A stretch of 8,550 nt of DNA from an uncultured Ruminobacter sp. (GCA_900767005.1 CAAFXL010000250.1:1-8550); one strand, 5' to 3'; positions 1 to 6,552 are shown, numbered from the stretch's first letter. A program made the numbers and translations. The notes: generated from the sequence alone by a model not told the origin.

Positions 1-26
1 ATCTTTTAAATAAATTTAATAGAAAA

Positions 27-52
27 TTTTAAAGCTATTAAATACATATTAT
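27..52 (+). promoter_or_regulatory. Possible sodB promoter
   Basis: TATTAT at 47-52 matches five of six bases of a sigma-70 -10 box and lies 57 nt before the sodB start. The upstream sequence is nearly all A/T, and the nearest -35-like stretch (TTTTAA, 27-32) is only 14 bp away, so the -35 is weak. I see no clear Fur box, although sodB genes are often iron-regulated in gammaproteobacteria. Confidence 0.3.
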
Positions 53-108
53 AAAAAAACAAGCAAAAAATCTTTTAATTTAAACTAAGAACATGAGAGG
101 AACTTTTT

Positions 109-696
109 ATGGCAATTTATCAACCAGAGTTAAAGTATTCATTAGATGCTCTAGAACCATTTTTATCACAGAAGACTTTAAACTTCCATTTTAATAAGCA
201 TCTTCAAGCTTATATTAATACTGCAAATACTTTAACTAAAGATACTGAATTTGCTAATAAGTCAATTAAGGAAATTGTGTTATCTTCAGTAGGTCCTATT
301 TTTAATAATGCAGCTCAAGCTTATAACCATATTTTCTACTTTAATTGCCTTTGCCCAAAAGAAAAAGCAACTCTAATGAGTGCTAATTTAAGTAAATATA
401 TCAACGATTCATTTGGAAGCTTTGATAAATTTAAAGAAGAATTTATCGCTCAAGCAGTTGGCAACTTTGGTTCTGGTTGGACTTGGCTTGTTCAAAACCC
501 TACTACTAGAAAACTTGAAATTGTTAATACTAAGAATGCTAATAACCCAATTACTGATGGTAAACAAATTCTATTAACCGTTGATGTTTGGGAACATGCT
601 TACTACTTAGATTACCAAAATTTACGTAAAGATTATGTAACAAACTTCTTTGATTACATCGATTGGAAGTTTGTTGAAAGTAATTTAATTCCATAA
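109..696 (+). CDS. sodB: Superoxide dismutase, Fe type (SodB)
   Basis: This is a cytoplasmic superoxide dismutase that converts superoxide to oxygen and hydrogen peroxide. At 195 aa it matches the usual Fe/Mn-SOD length and has no signal peptide. The four metal ligands are visible: H27 (NFHFNKH), H74 (AYNHIF), and D159 and H163 in the hallmark DVWEHAYY. Q70 in NNAAQ, next to the metal site, is the position typical of iron rather than manganese enzymes. FGSGWTWL (120-127) is also conserved. The ATG has a good ribosome-binding site, GAGAGG at 95-100. The gene appears monocistronic, followed by a hairpin terminator and then the separate metG promoter. Metal preference is inferred from residues only; a cambialistic enzyme cannot be excluded. 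Confidence 0.96.
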   Translation: MAIYQPELKYSLDALEPFLSQKTLNFHFNKHLQAYINTANTLTKDTEFANKSIKEIVLSSVGPIFNNAAQAYNHIFYFNCLCPKEKATLMSANLSKYINDSFGSFDKFKEEFIAQAVGNFGSGWTWLVQNPTTRKLEIVNTKNANNPITDGKQILLTVDVWEHAYYLDYQNLRKDYVTNFFDYIDWKFVESNLIP

Positions 697-790
697 GAGA
701 AGTTTTTTAACTCTTTTAAAGAGTTTTAATTAAAAAATTACTATAATCAATCTATATCCGATTTTTAATTTTTTCAATTTCCATATCTCT

Positions 791-823
791 AAAAGGCTAT
801 CAAAATGATGGCCTTTTATATTT
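791..823 (+). terminator. Hairpin terminator after sodB
   Basis: AAAAGGCTATCA (791-802) pairs with TGATGGCCTTTT (806-817) around an AAA loop, giving a 12-bp stem with one G-U pair. It is followed by ATATTT, a T-rich tail interrupted by A. It lies 95 nt after the sodB stop and before the metG promoter. The interrupted T-run makes it a moderate intrinsic terminator. A weaker AACTCTT/AAGAGTT dyad just after the stop (709-725) could assist. Confidence 0.65.
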
Positions 824-842
824 ATGGATTTTGATTTTTCAC

Positions 843-871
843 TTTTAGAACAAGTCTAAATCTAGTATAAT
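843..871 (+). promoter_or_regulatory. Probable metG promoter
   Basis: There is a perfect -10 hexamer, TATAAT, at 866-871, about 58 nt before the metG ATG. At 17 bp spacing the -35 position (843-848, TTTTAG) is poor, so the promoter call rests on the -10 and on its place between the sodB terminator and metG. Confidence 0.5.
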
Positions 872-929
872 AAAGCGTTTTTTATCATATTGTCCTTGAG
901 ACTTTTTCTTGTTTGGAGCTTTTAAAAAC

Positions 930-2981
930 ATGTCAGAAGCTAATAAGCCACTACTAGTTACAGCGGCATTACCATATGCTAATGGTTCGATTCACTTAGG
1001 TCACATGCTTGAACATATTCAAGCTGATATTTTTGTTCGTTTTAGACGCTTATTAGGACAAAAGGTTTATTTTGTATGTGCTGATGACCAGCATGGTAGT
1101 CCTATAATGCTTAAAGCTGAACAGCTTGGAATTACTCCTGAAGAAATGATTGCTAATGTTGAAAAAGAACATCAGGCAGACTTTGCAGGATTTGATATTA
1201 GCTATGATAATTACTATAGAACCAATTCTCCAGAAAATAAGGAATTCCTCCACTCAATTTATGGTGTTTTAAAAGATAAAGGTTTTATTAAAATTAAAAA
1301 GATCTCTCAGCTTTTTGACCCTGAAAAAGGTATGTTCTTACCTGATCGTTTCGTAAAAGGAACTTGCCCAAAGTGTAAAGCTAAAGATCAATATGGCGAT
1401 AACTGTGAAGTATGTGGTGCAACTTATAGCCCTACCGAACTAATCGAACCATATTCAGCAATTTCTGGAGCTACCCCTATATTAAAAGATTCAGAACACT
1501 ATTTCTTTGACCTTCCACAGTTTGAAGCATTCTTAAAAGAATGGGTAAACTCAGGAGCTATACCTGAAGAAATGGCTAACAAACTAAAAGAATGGTTTGA
1601 TAGCGGTCTACAGCAATGGGATATTAGCCGTGATGCACCATATTTTGGATTCCAAATTCCTGATAGCGATAATAAGTATTTCTATGTATGGATTGATGCA
1701 CCAATTGGCTACTTTGCCTCATTTAAGAATTTATTTGACCGTATTGGGGTGAATTTTGAGACATTATTAAGAGACCCTAATACCGAACTATGCCACTTTA
1801 TTGGTAAGGATATTCTTTACTTCCATACACTATTTTGGCCAGCAATGTTAAAGGGCTCAGGTTACACAACTCCTAAGAAGATTTGCGTTCATGGTTATGT
1901 AACTGTAAATGGAGCAAAGATGAGTAAGTCTAAGGGAACCTTTATCAAGGCTTCTACTTACCTTAAGCACTTTAACCCAGAATGCTTACGTTACTACTAT
2001 GCCTCAAAGATGAATGGTAAGATTGATGACCTTGACTTAAATCTTGAAGACTTCGTAGCTAAGGTTAATTCTGATATCGTAAATAAGCTTGTAAATCTAG
2101 CTTCAAGAACCGCGGGTTTCATTACTAAGATGTTTGATGGCAAACTTGCAGAGTCTTTAGATTCTCAAGAATTATTTAATAAGTTTATTAATGCCCAAGA
2201 CACCATTAAGGAAGCTTATTTAAATCGTGAATTTAATAAAGCAGTTAAAGAAGTAATGGCTCTTGCTGATGAAGCTAATCGTTATGTTGATGAAAAAGCT
2301 CCATGGGTTCTAGCTAAAGATGAAAGTAAGCGTGAAGAATTACATAAGTGCTGTACTATGGCAATTAACATGTATAAGACCCTTATTACTTTCTTAGACC
2401 CAATTCTTCCAAGACTTGCTAAAGCTAGTGGTGAATTTTTAAATATTGAAATTAATTGGGCTAGTGCTACTACCCCACTACTAGGCACTAATATTAATAA
2501 GTTTAAGGCTTTATTTAGCCGTATTGACCATAAGCAAGTTGAAGCTATGATCGAAGATTCAAAGAAAGACTTAGCAGCTCAAAATAATCAAACCAAAGCA
2601 AACTCAAAAGAAAAAGAAGCTAAGAAAGCTGAAACTGAGTCAAGCGATAATAAGTACATCACTATTGATGATTTCTGCAAAGTTGATTTAAGAGCAGCTC
2701 TTGTTCTTAAGTGCGAAGAAGTTCCAGAATCTAAGAAACTATTACGCTTTGAACTAGATTTAGGTAATGGTGAAAATCGTCAGATTTTCTCAGGCATTAA
2801 GAGTGCTTATCAAAACCCTAAAGAATTAGAAGGAAGATTTGTAATCATCGCTTATAATCTACTTCCTCGTAAGATGAAGTTTGGGGTATCAGAAGGCATG
2901 ATTTTATCAGCTTCTCATGAAGGTGGTATCTTCTTACTTAGTGCTGATAGCGGTGTTAAACCAGGAGATAAAATTAGCTAA
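930..2981 (+). CDS. metG: Methionyl-tRNA synthetase (MetG)
   Basis: This essential cytoplasmic class I aminoacyl-tRNA synthetase charges tRNA-Met and initiator tRNA with methionine using ATP. The product is 683 aa, close to E. coli MetG. The HIGH-type motif HLGH is at 22-25 and KMSKS at 330-334. The connective-peptide zinc knuckle uses C146, C149, C159 and C162. The anticodon-binding helical domain follows. After it comes a K/E/A-rich linker at about 550-575, then the C-terminal EMAPII/Trbp111-type tRNA-binding domain from about 577 (ITIDDFCKVDLR) to the end, which also mediates dimerisation in this family. I chose the ATG at 930 because GGAG lies at 915-918 and the protein then begins with the conserved N-terminus. 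An in-frame TTG at 909 would add seven unsupported residues. Two stop codons in tandem end the gene. Confidence 0.97.
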   Translation: MSEANKPLLVTAALPYANGSIHLGHMLEHIQADIFVRFRRLLGQKVYFVCADDQHGSPIMLKAEQLGITPEEMIANVEKEHQADFAGFDISYDNYYRTNSPENKEFLHSIYGVLKDKGFIKIKKISQLFDPEKGMFLPDRFVKGTCPKCKAKDQYGDNCEVCGATYSPTELIEPYSAISGATPILKDSEHYFFDLPQFEAFLKEWVNSGAIPEEMANKLKEWFDSGLQQWDISRDAPYFGFQIPDSDNKYFYVWIDAPIGYFASFKNLFDRIGVNFETLLRDPNTELCHFIGKDILYFHTLFWPAMLKGSGYTTPKKICVHGYVTVNGAKMSKSKGTFIKASTYLKHFNPECLRYYYASKMNGKIDDLDLNLEDFVAKVNSDIVNKLVNLASRTAGFITKMFDGKLAESLDSQELFNKFINAQDTIKEAYLNREFNKAVKEVMALADEANRYVDEKAPWVLAKDESKREELHKCCTMAINMYKTLITFLDPILPRLAKASGEFLNIEINWASATTPLLGTNINKFKALFSRIDHKQVEAMIEDSKKDLAAQNNQTKANSKEKEAKKAETESSDNKYITIDDFCKVDLRAALVLKCEEVPESKKLLRFELDLGNGENRQIFSGIKSAYQNPKELEGRFVIIAYNLLPRKMKFGVSEGMILSASHEGGIFLLSADSGVKPGDKIS

Positions 2982-2988
2982 TAATCAC

Positions 2989-3008
2989 TTCTAAAAGTAA
3001 TTTTAGAA
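2989..3008. repeat. Short hairpin after metG
   Basis: TTCTAAAA and TTTTAGAA form a perfect 8-bp stem around GTAA, directly after the metG tandem stops. It is A/T-rich and lacks a T-run, so it is more likely an mRNA 3'-end structure than the main terminator, which follows at 3032. Confidence 0.35.
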
Positions 3009-3031
3009 ATTTTAGATTATTAGAGTAGGCC

Positions 3032-3065
3032 AAGGGAGAAATTTTATTTCTCCCTTTTACTTTTT
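3032..3065 (+). terminator. Intrinsic terminator of metG
   Basis: AAGGGAGAAA (3032-3041) pairs perfectly with TTTCTCCCTT (3047-3056) around a TTTTA loop and is followed by a T-rich tail to 3065. This is a classic rho-independent terminator in the metG direction. The leftward operon converges on it. Read leftward the stem is preceded by A-rich sequence but followed by TTGG, so it should stop the leftward transcript less well. Confidence 0.88.
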
Positions 3066-3125
3066 CTAAAGCTTTATTTTTAAGTTTACTTTTCTTACTC
3101 TAAAATTTTTTACTAATTTGATAAC

Positions 3126-3695
3126 TTAATCATATCGTGTAATCGTTTCTTGATTTAGTAAATCCAATAATGTGTATTGACCTTTACTCTTATCAAGTTT
3201 ATTTAAGTTTACTAATTGGTGATATTTTATAATTGCTTTTACTAATGTTCTAGGATCTGAAAAGTAATTTTTAACAAATGCTTCACTTTTTACTTTTCGT
3301 CCCATCTTGAGATCCTTGACGCAAAACTCACTAGGCTTTTTATGAGAATTTTTATAGTTTGGGTATTTACCTTCATTACATATGATTAACATTTCAATTT
3401 CTGGTGCAATAATTATATTTATCACATCAACCTTATTTGCATACGGTTTACTAAGTTTAAAATTCTCATTTTTAGAATCTAAAATACGAATTACTGAAAT
3501 TTTATCATCGAATCCTCTTTTTAAGTAATTTTCTTCAAATTCTTTTCCACTGCGACAACGAATCACATCTTCTTCCAAAATTTCATTTCTTTGGAAAATT
3601 AATAAGTTATTATCTAAAAGAATATTAATAATTGCCTCTTCTGCTGCTCCTTCACATATGCAGACTTTGTATTTTGCAAGCTTCTTGAGAAACAC
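3126..3695 (-). CDS. TOPRIM/RloB-like partner of AAA ATPase, putative defence effector
   Basis: This 189-aa protein is encoded 8 nt downstream of the ATPase gene and is almost certainly co-transcribed with it. What is visible: an N-terminal strand-turn YKVCICEGAAEEAII (9-23) with E15, E19 and E20; a hydrophobic strand ending in D73 (ISVIRILDSK); and IIIAPEIEMLII (94-105) with a PEIE motif at 98-101. An EG..E..ii start, a strand-D motif and a P.xE motif are seen in TOPRIM-type and RloB/DUF4276-like proteins. Such proteins partner ABC/AAA ATPases in AbiL-, PARIS- and OLD-like systems and often act as the nuclease or toxic effector. Family membership and activity are inference. The GTG start is preceded directly by an in-frame TAG and has no good ribosome-binding site, which suggests translational coupling to the ATPase gene. 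No membrane segment or signal peptide is visible. Confidence 0.72.
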   Translation of the reverse strand: MFLKKLAKYKVCICEGAAEEAIINILLDNNLLIFQRNEILEEDVIRCRSGKEFEENYLKRGFDDKISVIRILDSKNENFKLSKPYANKVDVINIIIAPEIEMLIICNEGKYPNYKNSHKKPSEFCVKDLKMGRKVKSEAFVKNYFSDPRTLVKAIIKYHQLVNLNKLDKSKGQYTLLDLLNQETITRYD

Positions 3696-3703
3696 CTACA
3701 CAA

Positions 3704-4849
3704 TTACATCTGAAAACTTCTTTTTAAGTTTATATATGATTGATATTCAGGACTTGTACCTCCAAGAAAATCACTTTGGAATGCATCACTCTTTTTTATA
3801 TCATTCCTTTTTAGAAGGTCATTTAAATTTTGTGCGGTAAAGCCTTCAATGTTTCTGGTGATAAAAATGCTATCATTACGAGTAAAAATATCTAGTAATT
3901 CAGGATAATGAGTAGAAAAAATTAGAGTTGCTCCAGTCTTATTAATTTTGTTATTCATAAAGAAACGAAGTAAAGTTGCTACAATTTCCTTATTTAAGTG
4001 ATTTTCTATTTCATCAATTACTAGATATCCACCATCACTCATAACCTCTTTAGCTAACGTAAAAATATTTATACCTTTGATGGTTCCTGATGAAAGATAG
4101 TTATTTAATTCTTTTGGATCATTTAAAAGTATTTCTTCTCGACCTTTAAATTTTAAGTGAATGAGAATCTTTTGATCTTGTTCACTAAAATATAAGCTTT
4201 CGATTGTTGGATCTAAAAAAGTTATGATTTCTGGTGAAATACTTTTAGAAATAGGAAGAACGTTCATATTGGTATATAAAAGTAGATTTTCAACTGTAAG
4301 TGTTTCGTGCGTTCTTTTATTTCGGGCAATCATAATACTAACATCATCAGGTAGAAAATCTTCATTACCTTGGCGAATAGTTTTATTAGCACTTGAACTA
4401 AATTTAAATAAATTTTGTCTTGAACATTCAGTTGAAGCTTTCTTAGTTATAAGTGTTTCTGAAACAATACTATAAGCTAAGCCATCACCCCTACCATTAT
4501 TAAAGGTAATTGTTATATCTAATAAGGAAATCTCATGTTCAAACTCAGAATAAAAATATATTGATAAGTGAGCCTTTTTGGTATCACCTAAAATTTCTTT
4601 AGTGCTTATATGGTTTATAGGCTTATTGTTTAAGATATCTATGGCAAGAAGAATTACCTTTAGTATAGATGTTTTACCAGAAGCATTAAGACCAATAAAA
4701 CCGCAACATTGATTTAAAAAGACATGAGAAAATAATGGATAAAGGCTTCTTTTTTGCTCTTCGGATACTCTTTGCTGAGCACAAAAATTAATATCGAGCT
4801 TATCTTTAAAAAGAGGCAGACCTTCTGCTATGATTCTTAATAACTTCAT
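3704..4849 (-). CDS. AAA family ATPase, ABC/SMC type (AbiLi/AriA-like)
   Basis: This is a 381-aa P-loop ATPase of the RecF/SMC/ABC class. In the 381-aa numbering, Walker A GLNASGKT is at 53-60, the ABC-signature-like LSSGT at 252-256, Walker B YLVIDE at 275-280 with catalytic E280, and an H-loop STHYPEL at 312-318. The stretch between Walker A and the signature is short, with no long coiled coil, as in the compact ATPases of AbiL, PARIS and related two-gene systems and unlike RecN or SMC. I chose the ATG at 4849 because the protein then starts MKLLRIIAEGLPLF, directly with the first beta-strand, and GGA lies about 7 nt upstream. The in-frame ATG at 4861 would add MEIK but has no ribosome-binding site. 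It is the first gene of a leftward operon with the TOPRIM-like gene. Its likely role is sensor or energy module of a defence system; that role is inferred from architecture. Confidence 0.85.
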   Translation of the reverse strand: MKLLRIIAEGLPLFKDKLDINFCAQQRVSEEQKRSLYPLFSHVFLNQCCGFIGLNASGKTSILKVILLAIDILNNKPINHISTKEILGDTKKAHLSIYFYSEFEHEISLLDITITFNNGRGDGLAYSIVSETLITKKASTECSRQNLFKFSSSANKTIRQGNEDFLPDDVSIMIARNKRTHETLTVENLLLYTNMNVLPISKSISPEIITFLDPTIESLYFSEQDQKILIHLKFKGREEILLNDPKELNNYLSSGTIKGINIFTLAKEVMSDGGYLVIDEIENHLNKEIVATLLRFFMNNKINKTGATLIFSTHYPELLDIFTRNDSIFITRNIEGFTAQNLNDLLKRNDIKKSDAFQSDFLGGTSPEYQSYINLKRSFQM

Positions 4850-4901
4850 TTTTATTTCCATATTATAAACGAAGAAAACGTTAATAATTCTATTTTAACT
4901 T

Positions 4902-4930
4902 AGAATATCACTAAAATATAGTGATAGCAA
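4902..4930 (-). promoter_or_regulatory. Candidate promoter of the ATPase operon
   Basis: Read leftward, TTGCTA (4930-4925) and TATTCT (4907-4902) are separated by exactly 17 bp. Each hexamer matches the sigma-70 consensus at four of six bases. The spacer is TCACTATATTTTAGTGA, itself part of a perfect dyad. Transcription would start near 4895, leaving a leader of about 45 nt. A perfect TATAAT also exists at 4868-4863, but it would start transcription around the first codons, so it is less suitable. Confidence 0.5.
4906..4926. promoter_or_regulatory. 21-bp perfect dyad, probable operator
   Basis: TATCACTA (4906-4913) and TAGTGATA (4919-4926) are perfect 8-bp inverted arms around AAATA. The dyad overlaps the inner bases of the candidate leftward -35 and -10 boxes and fills the spacer. 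A protein bound there would block RNA polymerase. The site could also form a small hairpin, but it has no T-run and so is not a terminator. The likely reader would be a dimeric regulator, possibly one of the divergent KfrA-like proteins. Confidence 0.55.
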
Positions 4931-5062
4931 TAAAATATATGTTTTTATTTAAATCATACTAAACTGGTTTAAACTGATTCGATAATCAATAACTTTTTCT
5001 GACAGATATAAATTTGTAATTACTCAATTATTAAAACTTTTCTTGATTGCTCACCTTATTAC

Positions 5063-5143
5063 TTTAAGAATCAATTTCTTAAATTTTAAATTGCCTAATT
5101 ATTCTTTTGATAAAACTCCTAAATAGTTAATATTATTCTTAAA
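5063..5143. repeat. Three TTCTTAAA boxes around the rightward promoter
   Basis: The 8-mer TTCTTAAA occurs at 5076-5083 and 5136-5143 on the plus strand, and inverted at 5063-5070. The first two positions in sequence order (5063-5070 and 5076-5083) form an inverted pair with a 5-bp gap, the same 8-5-8 geometry as the 4906-4926 dyad. The third overlaps the last base of the -10 at 5131-5136 and forms CTTAAA-TT-TTTAAG with its right side (5138-5151). It may be a set of regulator sites. Low complexity in such AT-rich DNA weakens the case. Confidence 0.35.
5107..5136 (+). promoter_or_regulatory. Candidate promoter of the KfrA-like pair
   Basis: TTGATA (5107-5112) and TATTAT (5131-5136) each match five of six consensus bases, with an 18-bp spacer. 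Transcription would start near 5143 and leave a leader of about 140 nt before the first KfrA-like gene. This is the best rightward sigma-70 match I found in the intergenic region. Confidence 0.5.
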
Positions 5144-5195
5144 TTTTTAAGGTTTAATTGTTAAAATAAAAACCATAAAAGAACCATTAAAAATC

Positions 5196-5239
5196 TGGTG
5201 TAACTAAAAAAAGCAAATTAATCTTAATTACGTACACCA
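5196..5239. repeat. Spaced inverted repeat before the KfrA-like gene
   Basis: TGGTGTA (5196-5202) and TACACCA (5233-5239) are perfect 7-bp inverted arms 30 bp apart in the leader of the KfrA-like pair. They stand out because they are the most G/C-containing words in an A/T-only stretch. They could be paired operator half-sites about 3.5 helical turns apart, centre to centre, or the base of an RNA stem. Function is unknown. Confidence 0.35.
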
Positions 5240-5282
5240 AAGTTCTAAATTTAATTTTTATTAAAATAATTTTGAGATCAAT

Positions 5283-5906
5283 ATGGAAAACACTTTTGAG
5301 GAAGAAGTTTTAAACGCGGTTAATTACTTACTAATTAACGGCGAGAGTATTTCACTTAATAATATCCGCAAAAGAGTAGGTCATGGTTCATTCTCAACTA
5401 TTACAAAAATTTTAAAGGCTCATAATATTAAAACGGCTCGAGCTCAAAACTTTACGCCTCCTGACGTTCATGACCCTTTAAAAGCCAAAATCATCAGTAA
5501 GCTTAATGATGATATTAATTTAACTAAAATTAAGATTGAAGAACTTCATAAAGAACTTAATACTGAAAATAGTGCCCAATTATTAGAAGATTTAATTTTT
5601 AAAGAAGCTCTAGTTAAAATCATTGCTAAACATTTACCGCAAGAAAATCCCCTAAAAACCTTTTGCCAAAGTTTTTATCCTAAAAACCTTTTTGATAAAG
5701 ACCAAAAGGCAATGGCAAATGAATATTTAGTAAGTCTTCATAATAAAACTATCGAAGAACTTATTGCCTCTGCCCAAGCTATCTCCCCTACCAAATTTGT
5801 AGGAAAAGAAGCAAGTTTAGAAGCACTAATAAAAATGCTAAAAGACCAAAAAGAAACGATTAAGAAAAAGGAAGAAAATGCCCAAGCTTACTATTACCGA
5901 TCTTAA
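5283..5906 (+). CDS. KfrA-type N-terminal DNA-binding domain protein, first of pair
   Basis: This 207-aa protein has a helical N-terminal domain (about 5-46) ending in IRKRVGHGSFSTITKIL (28-44). That fits the IR..LG.GS..TI...L signature of the KfrA plasmid-regulator DNA-binding domain. KfrA proteins are self-repressing DNA binders, usually of plasmids, with a long coiled-coil tail. Here the rest (about 60-200) is predicted helical and charged but shows no long heptad coiled coil, and I do not recognise it. The ATG has a short ribosome-binding site, GAGA at 5274-5277. The gene overlaps the next by 29 nt, and the next encodes a protein with the same N-terminal domain in the same residue register. 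Its likely role is a DNA-binding regulator or accessory protein of the neighbouring module. Autoregulation through the upstream dyads is inference. Confidence 0.75.
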   Translation: MENTFEEEVLNAVNYLLINGESISLNNIRKRVGHGSFSTITKILKAHNIKTARAQNFTPPDVHDPLKAKIISKLNDDINLTKIKIEELHKELNTENSAQLLEDLIFKEALVKIIAKHLPQENPLKTFCQSFYPKNLFDKDQKAMANEYLVSLHNKTIEELIASAQAISPTKFVGKEASLEALIKMLKDQKETIKKKEENAQAYYYRS

Positions 5907-6552
5907 AAGGGCAATTGCCACTTTAGAAGAAAATAATGAAAGTATTACTACTCTAAACCTTAGAAAAGTTTTAGGGCATGGGTCTTTTTCAACTATAACT
6001 AAACTTCTTAAAGAAATTAAAAATGAGAATGATTTAGGTGATAATAATCCTCAATTATCAAAGGTTGAGGAAGTTTTAAATTCACCTGATAGCAAAAACT
6101 TTAATGACTATTTAAAGGGGAATTCTAATTTATCAGGTGATAATTTAGAGCTTTCTAATGATGAAAACTCTCAATCATCATTAGATGAAGATGAATATAT
6201 TAATAATCTTAAAGAAGAACTTACCCTCTTAAAAAATAGTGAGCTAAATTTAACTAAGACTAAACTTAAATATGACACCTCGATAAACCAAAAGTTAATT
6301 AAAGCTAATAATGTTTTAGACTTTTATCTTGAACGAATTATTGATGATAACTTTATTAATGAGCTTCCAAAAGATTTAATTACGCTTTTAAAAATCCTTC
6401 GAGATGAAAAAATTAAAAAATCCTCAAATCTTCCTAAATCCTTAAATCAATCAGGAGTTTTTAAATTAGATGCCAATATTAAGGCTCAAAATGAAGATAC
6501 TAGTAAACTAATAAAAATCTTAAAACTTGCCACAGATTTAAAGCAAATGTAA
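5878..6552 (+). CDS. KfrA-type N-terminal DNA-binding domain protein, second of pair
   Basis: This 224-aa product starts inside the end of the preceding gene. The ATG at 5878 has a strong AGGA at 5869-5872, and the reading frames overlap by 29 nt, so translation is coupled. Its N-terminal domain holds LRKVLGHGSFSTITKLL at 28-44, the same positions as in the upstream paralogue, with ESI at 21-23 also shared. A low-complexity acidic and Asn/Ser-rich linker follows (about 50-108). After it comes a helical C-terminal part (110-224) that could be a modest coiled coil (NLKEELTLLKNSELNLTKTK). DNA binding is inferred from the domain; the partner and site are unknown. The two proteins could heterodimerise. 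The IS lies 47 bp downstream of the stop, and the last 13 codons are duplicated beyond it. No terminator is visible before the IS. Confidence 0.72.
   Translation: MPKLTITDLKRAIATLEENNESITTLNLRKVLGHGSFSTITKLLKEIKNENDLGDNNPQLSKVEEVLNSPDSKNFNDYLKGNSNLSGDNLELSNDENSQSSLDEDEYINNLKEELTLLKNSELNLTKTKLKYDTSINQKLIKANNVLDFYLERIIDDNFINELPKDLITLLKILRDEKIKKSSNLPKSLNQSGVFKLDANIKAQNEDTSKLIKILKLATDLKQM

Larger units (their letters stand above)
4862..5282. other. AT-rich divergent intergenic region, 421 bp
   Basis: This stretch has no credible gene in any frame, with stops dense throughout. It separates the leftward ATPase operon from the rightward KfrA-like pair. It is very A/T-rich and carries several dyads and repeated motifs, listed separately: the 4906-4926 dyad, TTCTTAAA boxes at 5063-5143, and the spaced inverted repeat 5196-5239. 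A direct repeat AAACTG...AAACTG (4961-4966 and 4971-4976) is spaced one helical turn apart. The overall picture is a shared, regulated promoter region, but a cryptic attachment or origin-like site cannot be excluded. Confidence 0.6.

Noticed and set aside
709..725. AACTCTTT/AAAGAGTT as the sodB terminator
   Set aside because: The stem is short, has almost no loop and contains little G/C. The 791-823 hairpin is a better candidate.
909..929. Upstream in-frame TTG start for metG
   Set aside because: It would add seven residues that include the GGAG ribosome-binding site itself. The ATG at 930 gives the normal MetG N-terminus.
1053..1253. Minus-strand open frame inside metG (also one at 2282-2488)
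   Set aside because: These are antisense frames within a fully explained, conserved gene, with no ribosome-binding site or recognisable protein.
4224..4475. Plus-strand open frame inside the ATPase gene (also one at 3658-3840)
   Set aside because: These are antisense to genes with clear motifs. The hydrophobic translations look like chance shadows of coding DNA.
4850..4861. ATG at 4861 as start of the ATPase
   Set aside because: It has no ribosome-binding site and sits right behind a TATAAT. It adds only MEIK before the natural MKLLRI start. It remains possible.
4906..4926. Lambdoid cI-type operator
   Set aside because: The TATCAC half-site resembles lambda operators, but the centre spacing differs (21 bp rather than 17 bp) and no cI-like gene or other phage gene is present.
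5063..5151. Iteron-type replication origin linked to KfrA-like genes
   Set aside because: The boxes are few, irregularly spaced and low in complexity. There is no replication initiator or partition gene in the window, and flanking sodB and metG point to a chromosome.
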